Of a stretch of DNA of 64,000 nt, positions 33,517 to 42,088 are shown piece after piece. How positions within the stretch are numbered: the stretch's first letter is position 1; each line of letters opens with the position of its first letter. The translations under genes and the position numbers were made by a program. The stretch lies in contig NZ_CP095042.1 of NCBI RefSeq assembly GCF_022919715.1, positions 2,666,001 through 2,730,000 on the forward strand, given 5' to 3'. Below the pieces are notes generated by a model. That model had not been told where the DNA came from. It saw only the letters and a list, made by a program, of their open reading frames with translations, and did not search any database. Source of the DNA: Agromyces sp. H17E-10. Its GTDB lineage: Bacteria; Actinomycetota; Actinomycetes; Actinomycetales; Microbacteriaceae.

Positions 33517-36500
33517 CAGAACATCGCTCCTTCGGGCTTCTCGGATTCCTCGAGGCTCTTGCCGCGCTTCGCCTTCTTCGGGTTCTGCGGCGCCTCGATC
33601 GCCGCGCGCCGGTGGTTCTCCTCGAGCAGCCGATCGAGGATCTCGACGCGGGCCGCCGGGCTCACCGTCCACCGCTCCATCTGCCGGTAGGTGTGGAAAC
33701 CGTGGTCGAGCGGGATGTCGGTCCAGCCGTAGGCCTCCATCACCGCTTCGTCGATCTGCATGTGGATCGACCGGATGAGGTCGACATCGGCATCCCCTTG
33801 GACATCGGGGGAGTTCACGAGGTTGTACAGCGCTGTAAGCCCGAGCTGACGGCGCAACATGATCTCGCGTCGATCGCCGTCGAGCTGCTCGCCGAGCCCC
33901 CGCATGCGTTCACTATTCGTTGGGCGCGGCAACGTTCCGAAGACTGATTGCGGGGAGTAACGAACTCGACTCTCAAGCGTCGAGCTGTACGTGAAGGACC
34001 AAAGCAAATGTGCAGCGGACGATAGGAACGCGAGATCAGCTCCATCGTTCAGTGCCAAAACGACGACCTGTTCGCTGAAGACCTGCGTCGATACGCAGAG
34101 CGAAGGGAGGACGACCTTGCTTACGCGCGGAATGGCGATGACCTGGGCCGTATCGGCGATTGCACGGTAGAGGCCGGGACGTCTCTCCGCATACTGCCAC
34201 CAACGATCCGGGAGAGGGGTGCGAAGGACGAAAGTACCGTCTGGTCGCGTTCGCCGTCGTTCGGGCAGAACGAGCTCTTCGACTCTGCCGAACGCAGCAG
34301 GAAACATGCGGGCGCGAGACTCGCTACTGTCGAAGAAGTCGATAATCATTCGGCTGGCGTCGTTTGAAGGTCTTGAGACGAGGTCTTCACCACTTAGGTA
34401 TGGGCGGATGACCCTTTCGGAGCCCGGGTCCTCTTGGATGAGTGCCTGTGCCTCATCACTGGTCATTGCGAATCCGGTGCCAAGAGGACTTGATCCCTGG
34501 AACGCGACGCCTGCATTCTCCCGAAGCTCAAAGGGTATGCCGTTACCGCGACCCTGCGGTTCAAGCATCGAGGATACTTTCGAGACAGGTACTCCATCTG
34601 CGATGACGCGAACCTCGGCGGAGAGATCCGAGTTCGTCGCCCAGATGGCCGCAAACTCCAAGTTGGCGTTTCGAGAAGGCCATTTCGCGCTCCTCACAGC
34701 CCGGAATACGGTGACCGAAACACCTACTAGCTGGTCGAGACCAACTTCGCGGGTCACGCCCTGAGCCACGGTGTTAGTTGCGATGAGGCCGAATGTTGCC
34801 TCCGACGCGCGCATGAGAGCGTGGCTGCGCAACACGAAGTATGCGACAAGGTCCGCGGTACCCGGCTGCCCGTCTGCAACCACCTCGACCAGCAATGATC
34901 GTGCGCTTGCACCAATGGCCCCCACAAGCTTCTGGCTGCCAAGGAACGGCGGATTCCCGATGATCGCATCGAATCCGCCGTGGTCGTGAACCACATCGGG
35001 TGCTTCGAGGATCCAGTGCAGCGGCTTCCAGCGCGCTTCGCCGGTGTCGACGGTCGGCGTGAGTCCGGCATCGATGATCGCGTCGAGCCGCCGCCGCTCA
35101 CCTGCCGAGCCATCGACCGGGTACGCATCGCGGAGCGCCTCCGCGAGCTCGTCGTAACGCTCCTCGAGCTTGCGACCGGGCTTCCCGCCCTCGAGCAGGC
35201 CCGCGGCGATGATGCCGTCGGCGACATCGCGGAGCTTCGCTGTGACGTGCTTCGATTGCTCGAGCAGGGCGCGTTTCGCGCGGGTCGAGCGCATGCGGTC
35301 GGCGTCGTCGACCTGCCCGGAGGCGAGTTCGCGGCGGAGCCGCGCGGCATCCTCGAGGTCCTTGTCGACGTCGAACGCGGCGAGCTGGCGCTTCACCGAA
35401 TCCTTCGGGTAGATGTGCTGTGCCTTCAGCTGCGCTTCGGTCGTCACGCCGAGCAGCGAGTTGCCGTGGAACACGCGGTCGTCGACGAACGAGAACGGCT
35501 TGCCCGGGTCCATCGAGATGAGCCAGAGCGAGAGTTTGCACATCTCGACCGCCATGCCGTTGATATCGGCGCCGTAGAGGCAGCGGGCGACGATCTCGCG
35601 AACTGCGAACCGTTTCGGGTCGTCGCCGCCGATCGGCACGCCTTCGAGTTCGCGTGCCTCGATGAGCCGATCGGCGAGGTACCGCGCGGCCGCGACGAGG
35701 AATGCACCGGATCCGGCGGCGATATCGGCGACCTTGAGATCGAGGATCTCGGCCGACGAGCGCAGCTTCCAATGCGTCGAATCTTCGACATCGAGCGGAC
35801 CCGGCGAATAGACGAGCGGCTCGAGGGCGTGCAGCACGACTTCTTCCGCAAGGGAACGGGGCGTGTAGTGCGTGCCGGTGTTCGCGCGCTGCGACGACTC
35901 GGTCATGACGAGGCCGCCAGCGGGCACCACGTAGGGGAAACCGCGCAGGTCGTCGCGGATGAGCGCGTGGAACGGCTCGAGTCGCGCGGCGAGTTCGTCG
36001 TCGCCGAGCAGGGCGTGCCGCAGCCGCGTGCGGGCGTCGGCCGCGGCATCCGCATCGACCGTGCCGTAGGCTTTCGCGATCTGACCCGCGGTGCGGGACT
36101 TCGCGTGCTCCTGCGTCTTCTTGAGATGCGCGACGAGCTTTTCACCGAAGTCCTTCGGCGACGAGGCATCCGTTGCGAGTTGTTCGAGTTCGCGGAGCGG
36201 GATCTCGGGCTCGAAGCCCGCCTTGCCGTGCAGACCGACGATCACCTCGGCCACGTACTCGGCCGAGTACCCGAGCAGGCCCTCGTAGACGTACCCGATC
36301 TGCTCGACGTCGAGGTCGCGGAACGAGAGCTGCATGGCCCCGTCTTCGATGGTCTGCACGGCGCGGAGTACTGCGAGCATCGCTCGGTCGGTGAGGCGCA
36401 CCTGCAGGCGGCCCTGCGCATCCGTCGCCTGCAGCCACGGGAAGCGACCTGGGTCGAAGAGCGAGCCGCCGTAGGCGGGCATCCGCGCGTCGGGGTACGA

Positions 36501-37565
36501 GACGCCGTTGAACACCGCATTGCTCGCGGCGAGCAGGCGGTGCCACGCCTCCCACGAGTGGTCGAGGGCCTCATCCGACGTCGCCGTCGCCGCGCGCTGG
36601 AGCTGCTCGCGAAGGCCCGCGATCGCATACGACGACCGGTAGAGGTCGTGCTCGGGCAGGAGCCCTCGCTCCTCGGCGAAGAGCAGGAAGACGATGCGCA
36701 TGAGCATCGTGACGGCGCCCTCGTAGACCAGTTTCGGGTCTTCCGGTAGCGGCGATGAGTCGCCGTGGGCGATCGCGCGCAGGTGCGTGTCGGACATCGA
36801 CTGCAGCACGAGCTCGACCGCGCGGCGAACCTGGTCGCCGAGCGCCTCGGTGATCTGCTCGGCGCTGGCAACGCTCTCGGCGAAGAGGAGCGGGAGACGC
36901 TTCTCGGGCTGGCCGCCGGCGATCGACGCGAAGCTCGCGAGGGAGAGGAACGCGTCGCGGCTCGGGCGTTCCTCCCGCCAGAGGAGGGCGTCCCAGACGC
37001 CGCTCGCAGTAGTGACATCCTTCGCCGCCGAGACGAGCGCCCACCAGCGACCATCGGTGACGATGCCGATCGTCGTGCCGGTCTCGCGGAGAAGAACCGC
37101 CATGCGGTCGATCGCGTTCGCCGACCACCCGTCGGCACCGACCGAGCGGAGGTTCTCGGTCCGGTCGACGACCGTGACGAGGGCTGCGGGGGCGTCGCCG
37201 TCGCCGCCGTCGAGGGCCGCGAACGGAGTCACCATCACGGCCCCGTTCGGCGACTTCGCTTCGATGCCCGTCGGCGAGAGCTGGAGGTCATCCGACCAGT
37301 CGAGCAGGGTGCGCAGCACCGCCTCGACCCAGCGATCGCGGCTCTCCGCGTACTCTTCGGCGCTCGACGACCACGCCGTCGACCAGCGCGCGAACTCGTC
37401 GACGAAGGTCGCATTCACGTCGTCGACCGAGGCATCCGCCTTCGGCAACCCCTGCGGGTAGAACGACTTCAACGCCGTCCGCGAAAGGAAGGGACCGTCG
37501 GCATCGATGATCGACAGCCATTCCCATTCAGGGGTGCGGCTCTTGCGGAACGGTCTAGCGGCCAC
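33516..37565 (-). CDS. drmMI: DISARM adenine methyltransferase DrmMI (Eco57I-like)
   Basis: A 1349-residue N6-adenine methyltransferase. The SAM motif I is DIAAGSGAFLVAAARYL near residue 615 and the catalytic NPPF is in AIIGNPPFLGSQ near 870. Residues about 890-1220 form the likely target-recognition region. In class 1 DISARM this enzyme marks host DNA as self. GTG at 37565 has GGAG seven bases upstream and overlaps drmD by 11 bases. The recognition region (33920-34930) is visibly lower in GC: three sampled 60-base lines have 30, 35 and 33 G/C, against 48 and 39 in two lines of the N-terminal half. Confidence 0.93.
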   Translation of the reverse strand: MAARPFRKSRTPEWEWLSIIDADGPFLSRTALKSFYPQGLPKADASVDDVNATFVDEFARWSTAWSSSAEEYAESRDRWVEAVLRTLLDWSDDLQLSPTGIEAKSPNGAVMVTPFAALDGGDGDAPAALVTVVDRTENLRSVGADGWSANAIDRMAVLLRETGTTIGIVTDGRWWALVSAAKDVTTASGVWDALLWREERPSRDAFLSLASFASIAGGQPEKRLPLLFAESVASAEQITEALGDQVRRAVELVLQSMSDTHLRAIAHGDSSPLPEDPKLVYEGAVTMLMRIVFLLFAEERGLLPEHDLYRSSYAIAGLREQLQRAATATSDEALDHSWEAWHRLLAASNAVFNGVSYPDARMPAYGGSLFDPGRFPWLQATDAQGRLQVRLTDRAMLAVLRAVQTIEDGAMQLSFRDLDVEQIGYVYEGLLGYSAEYVAEVIVGLHGKAGFEPEIPLRELEQLATDASSPKDFGEKLVAHLKKTQEHAKSRTAGQIAKAYGTVDADAAADARTRLRHALLGDDELAARLEPFHALIRDDLRGFPYVVPAGGLVMTESSQRANTGTHYTPRSLAEEVVLHALEPLVYSPGPLDVEDSTHWKLRSSAEILDLKVADIAAGSGAFLVAAARYLADRLIEARELEGVPIGGDDPKRFAVREIVARCLYGADINGMAVEMCKLSLWLISMDPGKPFSFVDDRVFHGNSLLGVTTEAQLKAQHIYPKDSVKRQLAAFDVDKDLEDAARLRRELASGQVDDADRMRSTRAKRALLEQSKHVTAKLRDVADGIIAAGLLEGGKPGRKLEERYDELAEALRDAYPVDGSAGERRRLDAIIDAGLTPTVDTGEARWKPLHWILEAPDVVHDHGGFDAIIGNPPFLGSQKLVGAIGASARSLLVEVVADGQPGTADLVAYFVLRSHALMRASEATFGLIATNTVAQGVTREVGLDQLVGVSVTVFRAVRSAKWPSRNANLEFAAIWATNSDLSAEVRVIADGVPVSKVSSMLEPQGRGNGIPFELRENAGVAFQGSSPLGTGFAMTSDEAQALIQEDPGSERVIRPYLSGEDLVSRPSNDASRMIIDFFDSSESRARMFPAAFGRVEELVLPERRRTRPDGTFVLRTPLPDRWWQYAERRPGLYRAIADTAQVIAIPRVSKVVLPSLCVSTQVFSEQVVVLALNDGADLAFLSSAAHLLWSFTYSSTLESRVRYSPQSVFGTLPRPTNSERMRGLGEQLDGDRREIMLRRQLGLTALYNLVNSPDVQGDADVDLIRSIHMQIDEAVMEAYGWTDIPLDHGFHTYRQMERWTVSPAARVEILDRLLEENHRRAAIEAPQNPKKAKRGKSLEESEKPEGAMF

Positions 37566-40500
37566 CGGAGGTCTCCAGTTTCTCGACGTCTTCGGGGGTG
37601 AGGGCGAACACGAGCGCCGCGACGAAGGTGTGGGCCTGCACGTCGCGGTAACGGCGCTCGACCGATTCGCGCTCGACGCGCTGCTCCTCGTCGAGCAACG
37701 AGAGGCGTGTGCGCACGCGGGCGAGGTCCTGCTCGCGTTGCTGTCTCTCCTCCGCCAGCTGGAACAGCATCTCCTCGCCGGCACGACGGGCTTCGTCAGC
37801 CGTTGCGAGGGTACCTTCGAGCGTGCTCCGGAAGCGATCGAAGATCTGATCGACCGCGGCGAGGTCGGACTCGCGGCGACCCTGCAGACTCGCCTCGACC
37901 TCGAGGCGTCGCCGTTCCGCACGCCGTGCGATGGCGTCGGCAACGCGGGCTCGCATGCCATCGGAGTGCGACGCATCCGAGTTCCAATGCGAGACGATTC
38001 GAGCGAGTGCACCGGGCCCAGGCATCGAGATTCGGGAGCCGTCGAGCGTGGTCACAAGGAGGTCTTCGGCCTTCTCGATGCCGAGTTCCCGTCGCTGATT
38101 GAAACGAGTACCCGCGAGGAAGACCTCCTCGTGCAGCCGCACACCGCCTTCGCCGACGAGAACGAGCCGTGCGACGCCGGCAGCGAACGACTGGTCGAGG
38201 CCGTCGACGACGACGGCGCTGACGCCGCGTACCTGGTCGGTGCGCGTCCACACCTGGCCGCGGAGTTCACGAGCAGCGCGCTGGATGAGCGGGTGGCCGA
38301 GGTGCGCGTAGACGACGTCGGTCTGGTGCTTCGCGCGCTCCTCGTCGAAGGTGATCGGGCGGAGGACGCCCGGGGCGAGGCGGGTATCGAGGCCGGCGAG
38401 GGCGGGAACCCACGTCTTCGAAAGACCCGAGGGAACCTCGAAGAGTCGAGTTTCGTACTTGTCGAACAGCTCGATCAAGGCCGGTTGGCCGGAGACGCGC
38501 AGGCCCTCCTCGAACACTCGCAGCAGGTTGTCCTCGTGCAGGTGCATGCGGTCGCGCGAACCCTCCAGCCGCTCGGCCAAGCGCGTCAGATCGGCGCGTT
38601 GCTTCTGCTCGGCGTTCAGCACGCGGTTGATAACCTGCTCTCCAGCATCCGTCTTCACCTTGCGCGCCGGACCCTCGCCGAAACCGAGTTCGCGCTGCAG
38701 GTCGGGCGCGATGATCTCGTTCGCGTGCACACCGTCGTGGTCTGCGTTGGCGATCTTGCTCGCCAACCGGGCGAGCAACTCGGTGTCTTTCGCATACGGG
38801 CGGTCGTTCGACTTCGCGGCGCGCGGGTGCCACACGAGCGGTGTTTCGGTCTGGCCGAACCGGTCGATGCGGCCGATGCGTTGCTCCAGCCGGTTCGGGT
38901 TGAACGGGATATCGAAGCTCACGAGCCGGTGGCAGTGATTCTGCAGGTCGATGCCCTCGCCCGCGGCATCCGTCGCGAGCAGAATGCGTATCGGCTCGTT
39001 CCTCGGTGACGCCGTGAAGCGGGCACGGATCTCCTCGCGGGTCTCGGCATCCGTCGAGCCGTCGATAATGGCGAGCCGATCGCCTCCGAGGCCCCGCGAC
39101 TCGAGCACATCCCGCAGCCACTCGAGCGTCGACACGTACTCGGTGAAGATCACGATGCGCTCATCGCCCCAGCCGAATCCGGGCACGATCAGCTCGCCGT
39201 CGATGAGCGCGAGCAGCGCCTCGAGCTTGGTGTCGGGACGCCCCTCGTATCGGTTGCCCCAGGCGATCAGTTGCTCGAGATCGGTCTTGTCCTGCTCCGT
39301 GAGCGCGACTTGTGCCCGTTTCGCGGTGCGCAGGGCCTCGAGCTCGGGCTGCTCGAGGCGGCCCTCCTCCTCATCGGCCGCCTCGTCGCCGAGGATGTCG
39401 TCGTAATCCGGAAGCTGCAGGTCATCGTCGCCTCTCGCAGCCAGGTACGCCTCGGCGGTGCTCGCGAAGGCGACCGGCGATGAGAAGAAGCGCTTCTTGA
39501 GGATCAGGGTCGCAAGGTCGGAGGCGCGCTTGCCGCGCTCCTGCTTCACCGCCTGATTCCGGCGTCTGGTGAACGCGATCAGCGTGTCGTAGGCGTCGGC
39601 CTCGTCATCGGTGGGATCGAACACGAGTTGCTTCACCTCGCGGAGCATGAAGCCTTCGTCGGGCAGATCGCGCTTGAGGCGGCGTACAGCCACCTGCTTC
39701 AATGCTTCCTCATCGAGGTCGGCGCCACGGGCGAACCGCTGCGGGTCGATCATCTCGAGCAGCGCCGTGAACGACTCGGTGTAGCCGTTGTGCGGAGTCG
39801 CGCTGAGGAAGAGGCGATGCTCGCAGAGCTCGGCGAGTCGGCGAACGGCGATCGTGCGCTGGCTGTCGACGGCATAGCGGGCCTTGTCGCCGTTCGTTCC
39901 GCGGCTCGGCGTCGCCGGTGCGACGTGGTGGGCCTCGTCGACGACCAGGATGTCGAACGCACGGCGGTCGGCCGTCTTGTTGTCCTTCACGCTCGCGTAG
40001 ACCTCTTCGAGCATGCGTTCGGCGCGGGGCGACGGCAGCCACGACATCGACACGATGACTCGCGGGTAGACCTTGAAGGGGTTCGCGTGCACGCCGAACG
40101 TGCGGCGGAAGCTCTTCATCGTGTCTGAGTTGACGATCTCGAAGTGCAGGCCGAACTTGTCGCGCAGTTCCTCCTGCCATTTGATGACGAGACCCGCCGG
40201 GCAGACGACGATCACCGAGCGGGCGCGATGGCGGAGCAGGAGCTCCTGGATCACCAGGCCCGCCTCGATCGTCTTGCCGAGGCCGACGTCGTCGGCGAGC
40301 AGCATGTTCGCGCGCGGGGCGTCGATTGCGCGCCGGAGGGGCTCGAGCTGGTACGCCTCGACCGATGCGCTGGAACGGAAAGGAGCCTGGAGCGTTCTCG
40401 GGTCGGCGCTCGTCAGCGCACCCCAGCGGAGCGCATCGACGTACGCGGCGAACGTCTTCGGGTCGTCGAACCGATCGGGACGGATGGTCTCGGGGAGGCC

Positions 40501-40755
40501 CTGCTCGCGCACGACGCTGCGGCCGGGCTCGAGCTCCCAGATCACCGTGAGCTCGTGGCCGTAGTGCTCCTCTTCGACGGACTGCAGCGTGATCGCGTGC
40601 TGCAGCTCTGCTCGGCCGTCGTCGGCGCTGCTGCGGGGGAGCGACTGCGCCGAGACATCGGTGACCGACCAGCGCGCACCGCGCACGTTGACGAGGTTGC
40701 CGATTTCCGGCACCTCGAGCGAAGTGATTCGCGTCTCTTCATCGATGACGGTCAA
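37555..40755 (-). CDS. drmD: DISARM SNF2-like helicase DrmD
   Basis: A 1066-residue SNF2-family ATPase. Motif I is DDVGLGKTIEAGL near residues 155-167, DEAHH is near 275, SATPHNG follows, and the C-terminal motifs include FTEYVST, TDAAGEGIDLQ and EQRIGRIDRFGQ near 628. A long coiled coil with many Arg and Glu ends the protein. DrmD is the marker of class 1 DISARM. The start is taken as TTG at 40755, with GGAGGAAGGA about nine bases upstream; no ATG fits the family N-terminus better. Confidence 0.94.
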   Translation of the reverse strand: MTVIDEETRITSLEVPEIGNLVNVRGARWSVTDVSAQSLPRSSADDGRAELQHAITLQSVEEEHYGHELTVIWELEPGRSVVREQGLPETIRPDRFDDPKTFAAYVDALRWGALTSADPRTLQAPFRSSASVEAYQLEPLRRAIDAPRANMLLADDVGLGKTIEAGLVIQELLLRHRARSVIVVCPAGLVIKWQEELRDKFGLHFEIVNSDTMKSFRRTFGVHANPFKVYPRVIVSMSWLPSPRAERMLEEVYASVKDNKTADRRAFDILVVDEAHHVAPATPSRGTNGDKARYAVDSQRTIAVRRLAELCEHRLFLSATPHNGYTESFTALLEMIDPQRFARGADLDEEALKQVAVRRLKRDLPDEGFMLREVKQLVFDPTDDEADAYDTLIAFTRRRNQAVKQERGKRASDLATLILKKRFFSSPVAFASTAEAYLAARGDDDLQLPDYDDILGDEAADEEEGRLEQPELEALRTAKRAQVALTEQDKTDLEQLIAWGNRYEGRPDTKLEALLALIDGELIVPGFGWGDERIVIFTEYVSTLEWLRDVLESRGLGGDRLAIIDGSTDAETREEIRARFTASPRNEPIRILLATDAAGEGIDLQNHCHRLVSFDIPFNPNRLEQRIGRIDRFGQTETPLVWHPRAAKSNDRPYAKDTELLARLASKIANADHDGVHANEIIAPDLQRELGFGEGPARKVKTDAGEQVINRVLNAEQKQRADLTRLAERLEGSRDRMHLHEDNLLRVFEEGLRVSGQPALIELFDKYETRLFEVPSGLSKTWVPALAGLDTRLAPGVLRPITFDEERAKHQTDVVYAHLGHPLIQRAARELRGQVWTRTDQVRGVSAVVVDGLDQSFAAGVARLVLVGEGGVRLHEEVFLAGTRFNQRRELGIEKAEDLLVTTLDGSRISMPGPGALARIVSHWNSDASHSDGMRARVADAIARRAERRRLEVEASLQGRRESDLAAVDQIFDRFRSTLEGTLATADEARRAGEEMLFQLAEERQQREQDLARVRTRLSLLDEEQRVERESVERRYRDVQAHTFVAALVFALTPEDVEKLETSGGR

Positions 40756-40817
40756 ACCGATCGTCCTTCCTCCGGATGCCAGCAGAGCCTTTCAGTATGC
40801 CGGGATCGGCGTCGGCT

Positions 40818-41993
40818 TCAAGCCGGCAGCGCGTTCGGCGATTCGCCCGTCTGCCCAGTGATCGCGCGGAACTTCAGGATCTCCTCGAAGATCGCTGACC
40901 CCAGTTGTGGGGGTACCGCGTTGCCGATCATGGTCGCGAGAGCCGACCGGGTCGGGCATGCCGAGAAGTCGAAGTAGTCGGGAAAGCCTTGAATGCGTGC
41001 GGCCTCGTGCGCGGTCAGGGCGCGGGGGAGGTCGGGATGCATGTAGCGGCCCTGTCCGATACTGCCGAAGCCGCTGGTGATCGTCTGCGCGGGCTCTGTC
41101 CATTTAAGGCGGCCGTACATCGATTTGTACGAATGGGAGTCCTGGTGACAGGTGGGCCGAAGGCGATTCGGGAGGTCGTATTCGTCGTTGTCGAGCAGCC
41201 ACTGCATGCGCGTCAGGTTGTCGGCCTTGGCCTGAGGAGCACGGTCGATCAGGGAGTCGGATTCGACTCCCACAAGATCGCCGATCGCCCACTCGAGATC
41301 GTGTTCGATCGGGTTGGCGGAGATGTTCGCGAAGAGATCTTCTGGCGGGATTTCTCCCCGCTTGGTCGCGAGCAGGATATGGCGCCTGCGCGTCTGAGCG
41401 ACGCCCAGTGAGTCGACCCCGACGACCTGGTGCTCGACCTGGTACTCGAGGCTCTTCAGGTGCCGCTCCGCGCGGGCCACTACGCCCTCGCCGTCATGCC
41501 GGTCGCGAAGCACAGCCGGGACGTTCTCGATGATGATGACGCTCGGGTCGAGGACCTCTGCGGCGCGCACCATTCGAAGGTAGAGCGCATTCTTCGCATC
41601 GACTCGTCGCGTGTGGTTGTTGAGGTTGCTGTGCCCTTGGCAGGGCGGACCGCCGACGAGCGCGGTGATGTCGCCGAGTTCGCCCTTCAGTCGACGTTCA
41701 GCAAGTGTGAGCGGCTCACCGAGCGTTCCATCGAAGTACGTTTCGATCGATTCGGCCTCCACGCGTTCCGCCTCGACGAAGTTCGCCGAGTACACCTCGG
41801 TCGCGAGCGACTCGAAATCGACGGCGAGTGCAACTTCGAGGGCTTGCTCATGAATCTGGAGAGCCTGGGCGATACCGAGCGTGAGTCCGCCGCAGCCCGC
41901 GAACAAATCGACCAGGCGGATCTTTTCCGAGCCGGCACTGAAATCCGGACGTTCGCGCGCTCGCAATGGATGCCGAGAGGCCACCGTCGTCAT
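40818..41993 (-). CDS. C5-cytosine DNA methyltransferase
   Basis: A 391-residue Dcm-type methylase. Motif I is DLFAGCGGLTLG at about residues 29-40, motif IV is GGPPCQGHSN with catalytic Cys118, motif VI is IIIENVP at 154-160, motif VIII is AQTRRRHILLA, and motif X is MIGNAVPP near the end. The region between VIII and X is the target-recognition domain. Class 2 DISARM uses a cytosine methylase (DrmMII), but this operon is class 1, so the gene is extra and may instead pair with Vsr and the HNH nuclease downstream. The gap to drmD is 62 bp. ATG at 41993 is the start. Confidence 0.95.
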   Translation of the reverse strand: MTTVASRHPLRARERPDFSAGSEKIRLVDLFAGCGGLTLGIAQALQIHEQALEVALAVDFESLATEVYSANFVEAERVEAESIETYFDGTLGEPLTLAERRLKGELGDITALVGGPPCQGHSNLNNHTRRVDAKNALYLRMVRAAEVLDPSVIIIENVPAVLRDRHDGEGVVARAERHLKSLEYQVEHQVVGVDSLGVAQTRRRHILLATKRGEIPPEDLFANISANPIEHDLEWAIGDLVGVESDSLIDRAPQAKADNLTRMQWLLDNDEYDLPNRLRPTCHQDSHSYKSMYGRLKWTEPAQTITSGFGSIGQGRYMHPDLPRALTAHEAARIQGFPDYFDFSACPTRSALATMIGNAVPPQLGSAIFEEILKFRAITGQTGESPNALPA

Positions 41994-42088
41994 GTGAGTC
42001 AACACTACTGATCGGAGCCTGCGCGGAGAGAACGGGTCGCGTCGATACGATGACGACAACTCGCACTCGATACGGAAGCGGATTCACC
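41994..42088. promoter_or_regulatory. Divergent promoter region of the defence operon and the helicase gene
   Basis: Ninety-five bases separate the start codons of the methyltransferase (minus) and helicase (plus) genes, so both promoters must lie here or overlap the coding ends. No clear -35/-10 pair or large palindrome could be singled out by eye. Joint control of both strands is inferred from the geometry. Confidence 0.4.

Noticed and set aside
33516-40755. BREX-type methylase/helicase genes
   Set aside because: No PglZ, BrxC or BrxL is present, and drmA, drmB and drmC follow in the DISARM order.
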